Positions 16,346 to 25,738 of a stretch of DNA of 64,000 nt are shown here, piece after piece. Origin of the DNA: Bradyrhizobium sp. SRS-191. GTDB taxonomy: Bacteria; Pseudomonadota; Alphaproteobacteria; Rhizobiales; Xanthobacteraceae. The stretch lies in NCBI RefSeq assembly GCF_024586915.1, contig NZ_JANBVS010000011.1, forward strand, positions 1-64,000, in the 5' to 3' direction. The position numbers and the translations under genes were made by a program. Position 1 is the stretch's first letter; the number at the start of each line of letters is the position of its first letter. Under the pieces are notes generated by a model. The model ran no database searches. It had not been told where the DNA came from and worked only from the letters and a program-made list of their open reading frames with translations.

Positions 16346-18730
16346 CTACGCGCGCCGGCCAAGACGCGCCAGGATGTCCTGGATCCCGTCGAGCGACTCG
16401 TCCTGCTGAATATTGCGCGGCCGCGGCCGCAGTGCCGGCGGTCGCGGAATGAAATCGAGCGGCGGTGTCGCCGGATCTTCGACCGGCGCCGGGGCGAATG
16501 GCGGCCGCTGCTGCGGAGCCCGCTGGGGCCGCTGCTGGGGGCGCTCGACGGCCGCCGGGGGCGCTGCCGGCGGAATCGAGGACCGCGACTCCAGCAGACT
16601 CATCAGTTGCGCGGCGGGATCGTCATGCAGGCGCGCCACGTTGTGCTGAGCTTGGAGCGCGAACTCCTCGGGCTCTTCTTCATGAGGCGGCTGCTCCGGC
16701 TCCAGTTCGTCTTCCGGCAATGAGAAGCGCGACTGCAGCAGGTTGATCAGCGCCGCTGCGGGATCGTCGAGGTCGTCCTCCTCGGCGGTCGCACGGCTCT
16801 CTTCCGGCATGGCGGCCGGTTCACCCGCGGCCATGTGATCATCCGCCTGGAACGCCGGTTGCCGCGCTGCATGGGCTCGCAGCGTCTCGATCAGCGCGGC
16901 CGCTGGATCGGCGGAGACGGCTGCTTGCGCAGGGGCTGCGGCCACTTGTTCAGCCATCGCGGGATCGGGCTGGGCGGCCTGCTGGCCGCTGCGCAACCGG
17001 TGCATCATCTGCTGCGCGGACGGGGCGGGCGGAGGTGCGGCAGCCTCCACCATGGGCCGCGAAGCGGCTTCGGCAGGACCGGGGGCTGCGAGCGGCGCCT
17101 CGCCGGTCTCGGCGGCGGGCTGCGCGTTGCGCCGCTTGGCCGCGCGCGACACCAGCAGCGCGGCGATGACTTTGGCGGCGTCGAGCGGCGCGGCGCCAGC
17201 GGACGGTGATGCGGCTTCCCCCGCCCGGGCCTTGCGCAAGGCCGTCACGATTTCGCTGACATCAACCGGCGCGGGCGGCTCAGCGGCCGCGGCAGGCTGG
17301 ACCGGTTGAGGCTGTGGAGCGGCCGGAGATGACGGTGGAGCGACGAATGCCGGAGCTGACGGAGCGGTCCGCTGCGCGGGCCTGGTCTCACTCGCGGTCG
17401 GCTCGCTCCAGGCAACATGACCAGGCGAAGCCGGCGGTGCGACGGCATTGGTCGGGGCCGCAGCCATCCGCGCCTTTGCCGCAGCAGCCTGGGCCAATGC
17501 CATCTGTGCGGCGGCGATCTGGGCCGCAGCGGTCTGCGCCTGCTGGGCCTGGGAAGCGGCGGGCATCGGCGCCAGAGATGGCTGGGCGGCCGGCGTCGCG
17601 ACCTGGCCGCGACCTGCAGGTGCAGACCGTCGTGCCGCGGCGTGCTCTGCAAGCTGATCGGCCGCCTGCCACACGGCGTCCGTGTTTTGCGGCCGCTGCA
17701 TGTCCGAGGCGGCGTCGAGCTCACGTCGCCGCGCCGAGACCGCCTGGTGATGGCCGTGCTGATGCGCGGGGCCCGGATGGTATCCGCGAGGCTCGATCTG
17801 CTCCGGCTGCGAAGACGCCAGCCGCGCGCTGGCGAGATCGAGCGCAGAAGCCGGCTGTGCACCGCGGCTGTTGCCGGCGTGAGATGGTGCGGCTGGCATG
17901 CCGCCACGATCGGCGCGCGAGCCCGCGGTCGGCGCCTTGGTCCGCGGCTTCATGCGGGAGCGTTGGGGGCGCGCCGCCTCCGCGTGCCAGCTTCGGCTGC
18001 CGCGCCGACGTCGTCCCATGCGGCTGAGCCGGTAGAGCGCGCTGGCGAGCAGCCCCGAAATCGCGAGAGCGCCGATCACCACCAGCATCAGTATGTGGAT
18101 CGGAGCTTCCGGCTTGGCCGTCTTCGAAACATTGGCGGCCTGGCCGTCGGCCGCCGGCGTGGCGTTGGCCATGTCGGCATCGCCGTCGTCGGCCATGGCG
18201 GCCGGCGTCGAATCTCCGCTGGCCGCCTCAGCCTGCTGTGGCGGCGGCGCCGAGGGCCAGGGCGAGGCGCTATCGAGGCCGCGCGGCAGGCTGGCGTCCG
18301 AGGCCGTCAAGGTCGTCGGCGTGATCGCGACGTTCTGTGGTTTCGGCGTGCCTCTGACGGCGAGGTCGGTGCGCAGGCGGGGCTGCGGCGATTCTGCCAG
18401 GGCGTCGGCAGGCGCGCGGGGGGCTGGTCCGTCGGTCCGGCGCGTCGTGAGCTTCGGTGGAGCCGGCTGAGCGAAATCCCATGGCGCCGGCTGCTGCGCC
18501 GGCCGCGCCAACGCCGCGGTGTTGCTGCCGTTGGCATCCTTCAGATACCAACAACGCCGGTTGGTGCCGCGATCGAAACGATAGTACCAGCGCTGCGCAT
18601 CGGACTTCTCTCCCGTCGGCTCGGTGAGACACTCCTCTGCTGCGACGACAACACGCGGCAGCACGACCACGACCGTCCCGATGACGCCAACGGCAATGGC
18701 AAATGCAACTCCTGCCGTTCGGCCTGCCAT
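16346..18730 (-). CDS. Large membrane-anchored, low-complexity protein with repeated helix motif
   Basis: 794 residues, function unknown. Residues 1-31 form a signal/anchor helix. A small segment with Cys34 and Cys60 (RWYYRFDRGTNRRCWYLK) looks like a disulfide-stabilised periplasmic motif. A Pro/Ala-rich linker leads to a membrane span at 211-233, followed by RRRRGSR, which places the C-terminal 560 residues in the cytoplasm. That part is Ala/Pro/Gln-rich and disordered, but contains a recurring amphipathic motif of the type DPAAxLIxxLxSR: clear copies at 655-672 and 703-721, a related one (DPAAALIETLRAHAAR) and four weaker ones including the last 13 residues (GIQDILARLGRRA). A tethered scaffold is a guess. 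Confidence 0.8.
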   Translation of the reverse strand: MAGRTAGVAFAIAVGVIGTVVVVLPRVVVAAEECLTEPTGEKSDAQRWYYRFDRGTNRRCWYLKDANGSNTAALARPAQQPAPWDFAQPAPPKLTTRRTDGPAPRAPADALAESPQPRLRTDLAVRGTPKPQNVAITPTTLTASDASLPRGLDSASPWPSAPPPQQAEAASGDSTPAAMADDGDADMANATPAADGQAANVSKTAKPEAPIHILMLVVIGALAISGLLASALYRLSRMGRRRRGSRSWHAEAARPQRSRMKPRTKAPTAGSRADRGGMPAAPSHAGNSRGAQPASALDLASARLASSQPEQIEPRGYHPGPAHQHGHHQAVSARRRELDAASDMQRPQNTDAVWQAADQLAEHAAARRSAPAGRGQVATPAAQPSLAPMPAASQAQQAQTAAAQIAAAQMALAQAAAAKARMAAAPTNAVAPPASPGHVAWSEPTASETRPAQRTAPSAPAFVAPPSSPAAPQPQPVQPAAAAEPPAPVDVSEIVTALRKARAGEAASPSAGAAPLDAAKVIAALLVSRAAKRRNAQPAAETGEAPLAAPGPAEAASRPMVEAAAPPPAPSAQQMMHRLRSGQQAAQPDPAMAEQVAAAPAQAAVSADPAAALIETLRAHAARQPAFQADDHMAAGEPAAMPEESRATAEEDDLDDPAAALINLLQSRFSLPEDELEPEQPPHEEEPEEFALQAQHNVARLHDDPAAQLMSLLESRSSIPPAAPPAAVERPQQRPQRAPQQRPPFAPAPVEDPATPPLDFIPRPPALRPRPRNIQQDESLDGIQDILARLGRRA

Positions 18731-19106
18731 TGACGACTCCGGATACGCTTACGCAACGGCGCGTTCTCGGAGACAAGTTGGGTGGCAATGAGCCGCAATT
18801 CCGGATTAATTCTGGCTCGGTTGTTTCGTCGTCGAGTGCGGCATTTTCCCCACAAGAGATTGCGCTGCGCGTGACGAATTCGGCCGCGATCTCGCGCCAA
18901 AGCGGTCACATCGGTGAAGATCGCCGGCGCAATTCAGCCGTGGCGATCGCATGCCGGGCCCGACAACCGCAGCGTTTGTGGACAAATGATCGTCGACGAG
19001 AGCCGATGGGAAACGCGCCGTCGTTCTCTGATCGAACGCTCCGCGGAGCGGCAGATCGTCAGCGGGCGGCGATGCGCCGAGTACCACCGCCCGCTAATGC
19101 GACTTA
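18731..19106. other. Intergenic region between adh and the 794-residue gene
   Basis: About 375 bp that must hold the promoter of the 794-residue gene on the minus strand. AGCGGGCGG (19061-19069) and CCGCCCGCT (19087-19095) form a 9-bp stem just 3' of adh, a possible weak terminator. No gene is seen. Confidence 0.4.
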
Positions 19107-20165
19107 TTAGTTGGTCAGGACGACGCGTCCGACGACATGACCGGCGCGCAGCGCGTCGATCCACTTCTGCACGTCGGCCATCGGCTCCTCGCGCATCGGC
19201 GGCGGCTTGATCTTGCCGGCGCGCGCCAGCGTCATCAGCTCATGGCCTTCGGCGAGCGTGCCGACCATGAAGCCCTCGATGGTCATGCGCTTGTACACCC
19301 ATTGCACCATCGGCAGGGTGAACTGGCCGCCCATCAGTCCGGAGACGACGATCTTGCCGCCGCGGGCGACGACGGCGACCGCGAACGCCATCGACTTCTC
19401 ATTGCCGGCGAAGTCGACGACCTCGTCGAAGCCGCCCTCGGTCTCCTTCAGAATGCGCTTGATCACATCAGGCTCGGCCGGATCGTAGGCCGTCGTCGCG
19501 CCGTTCTGCAGTGCCGTGTCGCGCGCGGCGGCGGAGAGATCGGCTACCGAGATCGGCTGCTTGAACATGGCCTGCGCGAACGACAGGCCCATCATGCCGA
19601 CACCGCCGAGACCGATCAGCAGCAGGTTGCGCTGGCGCGGCCGGTCGACGAGACGCTTCAGCGCGCCATAGGCCGTGACGCCCGAGCACATCAAGGTCGC
19701 CGCCTGGTTCACCGGCAGCGGATCATATTCGAGCAGGTATTTCGCGTCGGGCACCAGCACGTGGGTGGCAAAGCCGCCGTCGATCGAGACGCCGAGGAAG
19801 CGCTGCTTGGCGCACAGATTCTCGTCGCCATTGGCGCAGTCGCGGCACTGGCCGCAGCCGATCCATGGAAATACCGCGCGGCGGGCGCCGATCAACTCCT
19901 TCGGCACCTCCGGTCCGACGTCGTCGACGACACCGGCGATCTCGTGCCCCAGCGTGAACGGCAGCGTCATGCCGCGCGTGGTGTCCAGGCGCTTGCCATT
20001 GCCGAGATCGGCGTAGCCGTCCTGGATGTGCAGGTCGGAGTGGCACAGGCCGCAGCGCTCGATGCGGACCAGAACTTCGCGGCCCTGCGGTTTCGGAGTT
20101 TCGACGATCGTCTCGCACAGCGGTGCATCGAATTTGACGAGCGACTGACGACGCATCAGCGCCAT
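19107..20165 (-). CDS. Zinc-dependent alcohol dehydrogenase (MDR superfamily)
   Basis: A 352-residue medium-chain dehydrogenase that should oxidise an alcohol or reduce an aldehyde with NAD(P). Catalytic zinc ligands are in CGLCHSDLH (Cys38) and GHEIAGVV (His74). Structural zinc cysteines 104, 107, 110 and 118 are in CGQCRDCANGDENLC. The nucleotide-binding turn is GLGGVGMMGL. The exact substrate cannot be read from the sequence. ATG 20165 follows AGGGAGA. It is 26 bp downstream of rsmA, probably the last cistron of that operon, though metabolically unrelated. Confidence 0.88.
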   Translation of the reverse strand: MALMRRQSLVKFDAPLCETIVETPKPQGREVLVRIERCGLCHSDLHIQDGYADLGNGKRLDTTRGMTLPFTLGHEIAGVVDDVGPEVPKELIGARRAVFPWIGCGQCRDCANGDENLCAKQRFLGVSIDGGFATHVLVPDAKYLLEYDPLPVNQAATLMCSGVTAYGALKRLVDRPRQRNLLLIGLGGVGMMGLSFAQAMFKQPISVADLSAAARDTALQNGATTAYDPAEPDVIKRILKETEGGFDEVVDFAGNEKSMAFAVAVVARGGKIVVSGLMGGQFTLPMVQWVYKRMTIEGFMVGTLAEGHELMTLARAGKIKPPPMREEPMADVQKWIDALRAGHVVGRVVLTN

Positions 20166-20191
20166 GATGAATCTCCCTGAAATGCTTGTTG

Positions 20192-21052
20192 TTAGGTCTT
20201 GTTATCGTTGCGACTATTGGTCAATTCGCGCGCCATGGCAACAAAGCCGGAGACCGGGATGGTCTCGGCGCGGCGGGTCGGATCGATGCCGGCGGCGGCG
20301 GCAAGGCGCGCGGGATCCGCGGGCAGCGACTTCAGGCTCTGCCGCAGCATCTTGCGGCGCTGACCGAAGGCGGCAGCGGCCACCTGCTCGAGCGCACGGC
20401 GGTCGCACGGCTCGGGCTCCGGGCGCGGCACCAGCCGCACGACTGACGACGTGACTTTCGGCGGCGGCACGAAAGCCGACGGCGAGATGTCGAACAGGAT
20501 CTTGGTCTCGCAGCGCCAGTTGGCGAGCACGCCGAGCCGGCCATAGGCCTCGTCGTTCTCGGTGGCGACGATGCGCTCGGCGACCTCGCGCTGAAACATC
20601 AGCACCATCATGTCGTACCACGGCGGCCACGGCTCGGCGGAGAGCCAGCCGATCAACAGATGCGTCGCGATGTTGTAGGGCAGGTTGGCGACGATCTTGG
20701 CTTTGGTGCTGCCGAGATACGGCCGGACATCGAAGGTGCGGGCGTCGGTGCAGATGATCTCGAGGCGCCCGGGATAGCGCGCCGCGATCGCCTGCAGCGC
20801 GGGGATGGCGCGCTCGTCATGCTCGACGGCGATCACATGACGCGCGCCGAGCGCGAGCAAAGCGCGCGTCAGGCCGCCCGGACCCGGGCCGATCTCGACC
20901 ACGGTGGCATCCTCGAGCGGACCGGCCGCCCGCGCGATTCTTGCCGTGAGATTGAGATCGAGCAGGAAGTTCTGACCGAGCGCCTTGCGCGCCGACAACT
21001 GGTGCTCGCGGATGACCTCGCGCAGTGGCGGGAGGTCGTCGATCGCGCTCAT
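20192..21052 (-). CDS. rsmA: 16S rRNA (adenine(1518)-N(6)/adenine(1519)-N(6))-dimethyltransferase
   Basis: KsgA/RsmA dimethylates two adenines in the 3'-terminal hairpin of 16S rRNA late in 30S assembly. From ATG 21052 it has 286 residues. Visible motifs are the N-terminal ARKALGQNFLLD, SAM motif VVEIGPGPGGLTRALL (51-66) and catalytic NLPYNIATHLL. The start overlaps the pdxA stop by 4 bp (ATGA), so translation is coupled. The order surA-pdxA-rsmA is the same as in E. coli. Confidence 0.97.
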   Translation of the reverse strand: MSAIDDLPPLREVIREHQLSARKALGQNFLLDLNLTARIARAAGPLEDATVVEIGPGPGGLTRALLALGARHVIAVEHDERAIPALQAIAARYPGRLEIICTDARTFDVRPYLGSTKAKIVANLPYNIATHLLIGWLSAEPWPPWYDMMVLMFQREVAERIVATENDEAYGRLGVLANWRCETKILFDISPSAFVPPPKVTSSVVRLVPRPEPEPCDRRALEQVAAAAFGQRRKMLRQSLKSLPADPARLAAAAGIDPTRRAETIPVSGFVAMARELTNSRNDNKT

Positions 21053-22050
21053 GACGATTGGCTGGCCATGCGCGCGGCAAGCTGCAGGGCGGCGATCAGG
21101 CTCGCCGGATTGGCGGTGCCCTTGCCGGCGATGCCGAATGCCGTGCCGTGGTCCGGCGAGGTGCGGATGAACGGCAGGCCGAGCGTGACGTTGACGCCCT
21201 CGTCGAAAGCCAGCGTCTTGATCGGGATCAGCGCCTGGTCGTGATACATGCAGACGGCGCAATCATAGGTCTTGCGGGCGGCCGCGTGAAACATCGTGTC
21301 GGCGGGCAGCGGCCCCTGCACGTCGAGGCCGGCGTTGCGCAAGGTCGCGATCGCAGGCGCGATGATCGTGTCTTCCTCGGTGCCGAGCGTGCCGTCTTCG
21401 CCGGCATGCGGATTGAGGCCGGACATCGCGATGCGCGGCCGTGACACCCCGAAATAACGCCGCAGGCTGGCGGCGACGATGCGCGTGGTCGAGGTGATCA
21501 GCGGGCTCGTGAGATGCTCGATCGCATCGCGCAGGGCGACATGGATGGTCACCGGCACCACCGCAAGGTCAGGCGACCACAACATCATCACCGGTTGCGG
21601 AACGGCTCCGCCGTCGGCGGCGAGCTCGGCGAGAAATTCGGTATGGCCGGGATGGGAGAAGCCGGCGCGATAGAGCACGGCCTTGGCGATTGGATTGGTC
21701 ACGACGGCCGCGGCGCGTCCGGCCTGGACGTCGGCAACGGCGTGCCGGATCGAACCGATGGCCGCGTCTGCACTGGTGGCGTCGGGCCGGCCGGGCAGGG
21801 CCGTGACACGATGCCCGGTGGCGACCACGGGCAGGGCGCCCGCGAAGGCCTGCGATGCCTCCTCAGGGCGCACCTCGGCCACCTGGACCTGCAGGTCGAG
21901 GAGCTTGGCCCGCTGCGCCAGAAACGCGGGATCGCCGAGCACATAGAAGGCGGGAAGTCCAAGTGCGCTCCGGCGCAGCCAGGCCTGCAAGGTGATATCG
22001 GGGCCGATACCTGCCGGTTCCCCCAAGGTCAGCGCGAGCGGCTTCGTCAT
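21049..22050 (-). CDS. pdxA: 4-hydroxythreonine-4-phosphate dehydrogenase
   Basis: PdxA acts in the DXP-dependent pathway to pyridoxal phosphate, 333 residues. Motifs are LGEPAGIGPDI at the N-terminus, HPGHTEFLAEL, SGLNPHAGEDGTLG and MYHDQALIPIKTLAF, containing the metal-binding histidines, then RTSPDHGTAFGIAGKG. Its ATG overlaps the surA stop by 4 bp, and its own stop overlaps the rsmA start by 4 bp. Confidence 0.96.
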   Translation of the reverse strand: MTKPLALTLGEPAGIGPDITLQAWLRRSALGLPAFYVLGDPAFLAQRAKLLDLQVQVAEVRPEEASQAFAGALPVVATGHRVTALPGRPDATSADAAIGSIRHAVADVQAGRAAAVVTNPIAKAVLYRAGFSHPGHTEFLAELAADGGAVPQPVMMLWSPDLAVVPVTIHVALRDAIEHLTSPLITSTTRIVAASLRRYFGVSRPRIAMSGLNPHAGEDGTLGTEEDTIIAPAIATLRNAGLDVQGPLPADTMFHAAARKTYDCAVCMYHDQALIPIKTLAFDEGVNVTLGLPFIRTSPDHGTAFGIAGKGTANPASLIAALQLAARMASQSS

Positions 22051-22988
22051 CGGCGATATTCGATCATCGCCGCCTTGCGGACTTCCTGCAGATAGGCCTT
22101 CGACGTCGCCTCGTACTTCTTGGCGTACATCTGTTCCTTGATCTCGCGCTTCTTCGGCGTGTCGATCGTGGTCGGCGTGCGCGAGCAGAGGGCAACCATC
22201 TGGATGCCCTGCTTGGTCGATTCCGGCGGCGTCAGGTGACCGATCGGAGTATCGTCCAAAAGCTTGCGCAGATTGGGCGGGATGTCCGCGGAGGTCTTGA
22301 CCACGATCTCCTTGATGACGGCGTTCGCCGTCGTCTTGAAGATGGTGTTGGCGTCGGCGCAGCTCTGCACGCGCGCACGCAGAGCCTCGGCTTCCTTTTG
22401 GCGGATTTCCATCGCGCCCTGGTTGGAGGAGTTCGCGACGATCAGAACCACCGGCTGCATCTTGTATTCGAACGCCTGACCCTGCTGGTCATTGTCGCCG
22501 CCGGCAGCGCTGACGGCTGCCGCCACCTCCTTGTCGGAGACGATCAGGCGCTCCTTGTAGCGGCCGCGTACGAGGCTGGTCCAGACGATCTCGGCCCTGA
22601 TGCGAGCCTTGAGCGTGTCAGGCCGTACGCCCTGGCTCTCGAGCGTTTTGGTGAGCTGCTCGGCGTTGACACGCATGCGCGAGCCCATGCCGGCATAGGA
22701 CTGGTCGATGTCGGCGGAGGTCGGCTCGACGCCGAACTTCTTGCCTTCCTTGATCTTCACCTTGTCGTCGATCAGCTCGTTGATGATCTCCTGGCGAGAC
22801 TGCTGCTTGCGGGTGCTCAGGAAGTTCAGCTTGGTGCGCTGTTCGATGTCGTAATCGGTGATCGGATCGCCGTTCACCATCACGACGATGCTCTGGGCGT
22901 GAACGGATGTCATACCAGAGCCCCAGACCAGCGCGGCAAGCGCGCAGAGGGCCAGGGTTTGAAGGCGAGGAAGGAACGCAGTCGTCAT
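22047..22988 (-). CDS. surA: SurA N-terminal domain peptidyl-prolyl isomerase / periplasmic chaperone
   Basis: Periplasmic chaperone for outer membrane proteins, 313 residues. A signal peptide (LALCALAALVWGSGMTSVHA, cleavage after HAQ) is followed by the SurA_N core: IVVMVNGDPITDYDIEQRTKLN, LIDDKVKIKEGKKFGV and the IRAEIVWTSLVRGRY helix. The C-terminal part is shorter than in E. coli SurA, with room for only one degenerate parvulin domain. Its position directly after lptD, a SurA client in enterics, fits the role. The gap to lptD holds four 14-bp tandem repeats. Confidence 0.9.
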   Translation of the reverse strand: MTTAFLPRLQTLALCALAALVWGSGMTSVHAQSIVVMVNGDPITDYDIEQRTKLNFLSTRKQQSRQEIINELIDDKVKIKEGKKFGVEPTSADIDQSYAGMGSRMRVNAEQLTKTLESQGVRPDTLKARIRAEIVWTSLVRGRYKERLIVSDKEVAAAVSAAGGDNDQQGQAFEYKMQPVVLIVANSSNQGAMEIRQKEAEALRARVQSCADANTIFKTTANAVIKEIVVKTSADIPPNLRKLLDDTPIGHLTPPESTKQGIQMVALCSRTPTTIDTPKKREIKEQMYAKKYEATSKAYLQEVRKAAMIEYRR

Positions 22989-23067
22989 GACTCAGCTTCG
23001 CTGTTGGCAATGATTCCGATTGGGAGCGGCGCCATGGATCCCCTTCGCGCGGCTGAGACAGTCACTG

Positions 23068-23123
23068 TCCCAGACCAGGGCTCCGAGACCATAGCCACGA
23101 GACCGTGGCTCCCAGACCACGGC
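23068..23123. repeat. Four tandem 14-bp degenerate repeats between lptD and surA
   Basis: Units on the plus strand are TCCCAGACCAGGGC (23068-23081), TCCGAGACCATAGC (23082-23095), CACGAGACCGTGGC (23096-23109) and TCCCAGACCACGGC (23110-23123). All share the AGACC core, and parts can pair into hairpins (GCCACG-AGAC-CGTGGC). They lie in the untranslated leader between lptD and surA on the minus-strand transcript. Confidence 0.85.
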
Positions 23124-23230
23124 TTACCACCCCATGAGCAGAAACGCATGACCATAAACGCATAGCCCTCAGCGTGGGCCTTGCGAACCCCGCCGACCCC
23201 CAAGGGACCACCGGTCAGGGACGGCGCGTG

Positions 23231-25738
23231 CTACTGGAGGCCTCCCGCCCCGGTTCCGGTCGACGAGGAATTGGCGAGCGTCCGGAGTCCGATCTGGAGC
23301 ATGTAGGCATGGCTCAGAACGGGTGTGGTGACACCAGTCGTATAGTTATACGACGTTACATAGTTGGCGGCCAGCACGAAACAATCGTCCACGTAGCCCG
23401 CGCCGATCACATACTGGTTGATCTTGTTGGCAGCGAGATCCCATCGCGCGGCACCCGTCACCACCCAGTTCGGCGCGACCTTCACCGAGCCGCTGCCCAG
23501 GATGCCCTCGCGGCGGTTGAGGTAGCCGATCGCCGGATCGGCGGCATAGTTGCCGTAGGTCAGGGCGACCGACCAGCGGTCGAAATTCGCCTTCGCCTCA
23601 GCCTCGAAGCGCTGCACGTTGAGGGTCTGCTGGTCGAACCGGCTGCGCATGCTGAAAGTGTAGGTCCGGTTCGGCGAGTAATCGACCCGGGCCACGTAAT
23701 CCGAGACGTTCTTGTCGAGGCCGGAACCGATGGCGGTGTTGTTCATGTCCTGGACGGCGAAGGAGTTCAGGCCGAACAGATGGTAGGACTGGCCGAACAG
23801 CACGTTGATGGTGCCGCCGCGATCGAACTGCGTGGTGGCCTGGACGCCGACATTGGCGCGGCCGCCGCCCTCGACACGGTCGTAGCCGGAGAACTTGTCG
23901 ACGCTGAACAGGTTGCTGGCGTCGAACACCATGCTCTGGGCGTCCTCGTTGGGCAGCCGGCCGGCATAGGTCTCGTTCGGCCGGATGATCACCTGGGCGA
24001 TCGGCTCGATCGTCGTGGTGCCCCACGGCTGAACGTTGATGAACGGATAGCGGTACTCCAGGCCGACGGTCGGCATCAGCCGCAGCGCCTGGGTGTCGCC
24101 GGTCGGCAGGAAGTTGCCGACGCCGGGCTGCGCCGTCACGTTGGCGTTGATCGCGTCGGCGCGCAGGATCGCGAACGGCGTCCAGATCTGGCCGTAGGGA
24201 TCGGTGAACGACTTCCGCCACTGCGCCTGCGCGCTCAGGCGCGTGTAGGTGCCGGGTGTGGCCCGCAGCAGGCACTGCGTGGGCAGCCGCGCCATCGGGT
24301 CAGCCGACGTCGTCGTGCACAGGCCGTTGGTGTTGGCGGTCGTCGTGATCGGGTCGAACACCGCCTGTTCGCGGGTCAGATTGACGAAGTTGGTCTTGTA
24401 GCTGAACTCGCCGCCGAACACCGGATAGTTGAGCACGTTCGAGTAATCCAGCACCGGATACACGATCGGCACGGTCTGCTGGTTGCCCGAGAAGCTCAGG
24501 TAGTGGATCGCCCGGATATCGAAGAAGCTGCGGCTGCCGACGCCCGTCAGGTACAGCTGCGAGATCGCCTCCGTCGGCAGGCTCATGAACGAGTTGAACG
24601 GATCGCGGTACTGCGCGAGCCGGTAGTCCGACAGGAACGTATAGTCGGACAGCAGGATGCCGTCCCAGCCGAACACCCATTTGTCGTTGAGGGCGAACTG
24701 GCCCTTGGTGTCGACGCCGCCACGGAACTGACGGTCGCCGGGCTGGCCGGCAAACGCGTTGCGGTTCAGCTGGTCGATGCCATACAGGCGCACCTGATAG
24801 CCGCCATTGCTGAGGCGCTGGCGGAACTCGGTCTGCACCAGCACGCCCTGCTTGGAGGTGATGCGCGGCGTGAACGTCGCGTCGTAATCCGGCGCGATCG
24901 CCCAGTAATAGGGGATGTCGACACCGAAGCCGTAGCCGCCCGTCTGGGTGACGCCCGGCATCAGGAAGCCGCTCTTGCGCTTCACCGTCGGATCGGGCGT
25001 CGAGAAATAGGGGATGTAGGCCAGCGGAACGCCGAAGAACTCGAGCTGGGCGTTCTCGAAGTACAGCATCTTCTCGGTCTGGTCGTGGATGATGCGTGCA
25101 CCCTTGACCTGCCACAGCGGCGGCTTCTTCGGATCGTCCTTACACGGCGCGCAGGCCGTATAAACACCGTTCTCGAAGACGGTATAATTGCCCTTGGAAC
25201 GGTCGGCGCGCGTCGCCGCCATCCGCGTCTGGTCTTCGGTTTCGACGCGCAGCGAATCGACGAAGCCGTCGCGATAGTCGTCCGCCAGATCCAGGCTGTT
25301 GGCGTAGGTGATCTTACCGTCGGCGTCGGTCATGCGGATATTGCCTTCCGCATGCAGGCGCTTGGTCTTCTGGTCGTAGATCACCCGGTCGGCCTCGACC
25401 GAGGTGCCGTTGTAGAACAGCTGCACGTTGCCGACCGCCGACACGCGCGAATTGTTATAGTCGTAGTCGACCTCGGTCGCCTGGACCAGCATCTGGTTGT
25501 CGTTGGCGACGCGCGGCGGCGGCGGCTTCGGCGGCCGCGGATTGTAGGTGAAGCTCTGGGCAGCGGCAGGCGACAGCGCGCCGTCGACCGCGGCGGTGAC
25601 CGCCAGGCCGAGCGTCAGCGCAAACGCGCAAGCGAGTACGGCAGACCCGGCGCAACGGGCGCGCGCGCAAGCAAGGCGCGCAACGGCATGCAGCCGGAGC
25701 GCGGCGAGCGCGGTCTGACGGACGGCAACGAACGACAC
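23231..25738 (-). CDS. lptD: LPS assembly protein LptD
   Basis: Outer-membrane beta-barrel that inserts LPS into the outer leaflet. From the GTG at 25738 it has 835 residues: a long signal region (cleavage near SPAAAQ, about 60), the OstA/LptA-like N-domain (ATEVDYDYNNSRVSAVGNVQ, with LHAEGNIRMTDADG) and a C-terminal barrel rich in Tyr, Asn and Thr. Cysteines in YTACAPCKDD and later in the barrel could make the family's disulfides. The GTG overlaps the lptG TAG by one base (TAGTG) and follows AGGAGGA, which decides this start over an ATG at 25804 inside lptG. Confidence 0.95.
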   Translation of the reverse strand: MSFVAVRQTALAALRLHAVARLACARARCAGSAVLACAFALTLGLAVTAAVDGALSPAAAQSFTYNPRPPKPPPPRVANDNQMLVQATEVDYDYNNSRVSAVGNVQLFYNGTSVEADRVIYDQKTKRLHAEGNIRMTDADGKITYANSLDLADDYRDGFVDSLRVETEDQTRMAATRADRSKGNYTVFENGVYTACAPCKDDPKKPPLWQVKGARIIHDQTEKMLYFENAQLEFFGVPLAYIPYFSTPDPTVKRKSGFLMPGVTQTGGYGFGVDIPYYWAIAPDYDATFTPRITSKQGVLVQTEFRQRLSNGGYQVRLYGIDQLNRNAFAGQPGDRQFRGGVDTKGQFALNDKWVFGWDGILLSDYTFLSDYRLAQYRDPFNSFMSLPTEAISQLYLTGVGSRSFFDIRAIHYLSFSGNQQTVPIVYPVLDYSNVLNYPVFGGEFSYKTNFVNLTREQAVFDPITTTANTNGLCTTTSADPMARLPTQCLLRATPGTYTRLSAQAQWRKSFTDPYGQIWTPFAILRADAINANVTAQPGVGNFLPTGDTQALRLMPTVGLEYRYPFINVQPWGTTTIEPIAQVIIRPNETYAGRLPNEDAQSMVFDASNLFSVDKFSGYDRVEGGGRANVGVQATTQFDRGGTINVLFGQSYHLFGLNSFAVQDMNNTAIGSGLDKNVSDYVARVDYSPNRTYTFSMRSRFDQQTLNVQRFEAEAKANFDRWSVALTYGNYAADPAIGYLNRREGILGSGSVKVAPNWVVTGAARWDLAANKINQYVIGAGYVDDCFVLAANYVTSYNYTTGVTTPVLSHAYMLQIGLRTLANSSSTGTGAGGLQ

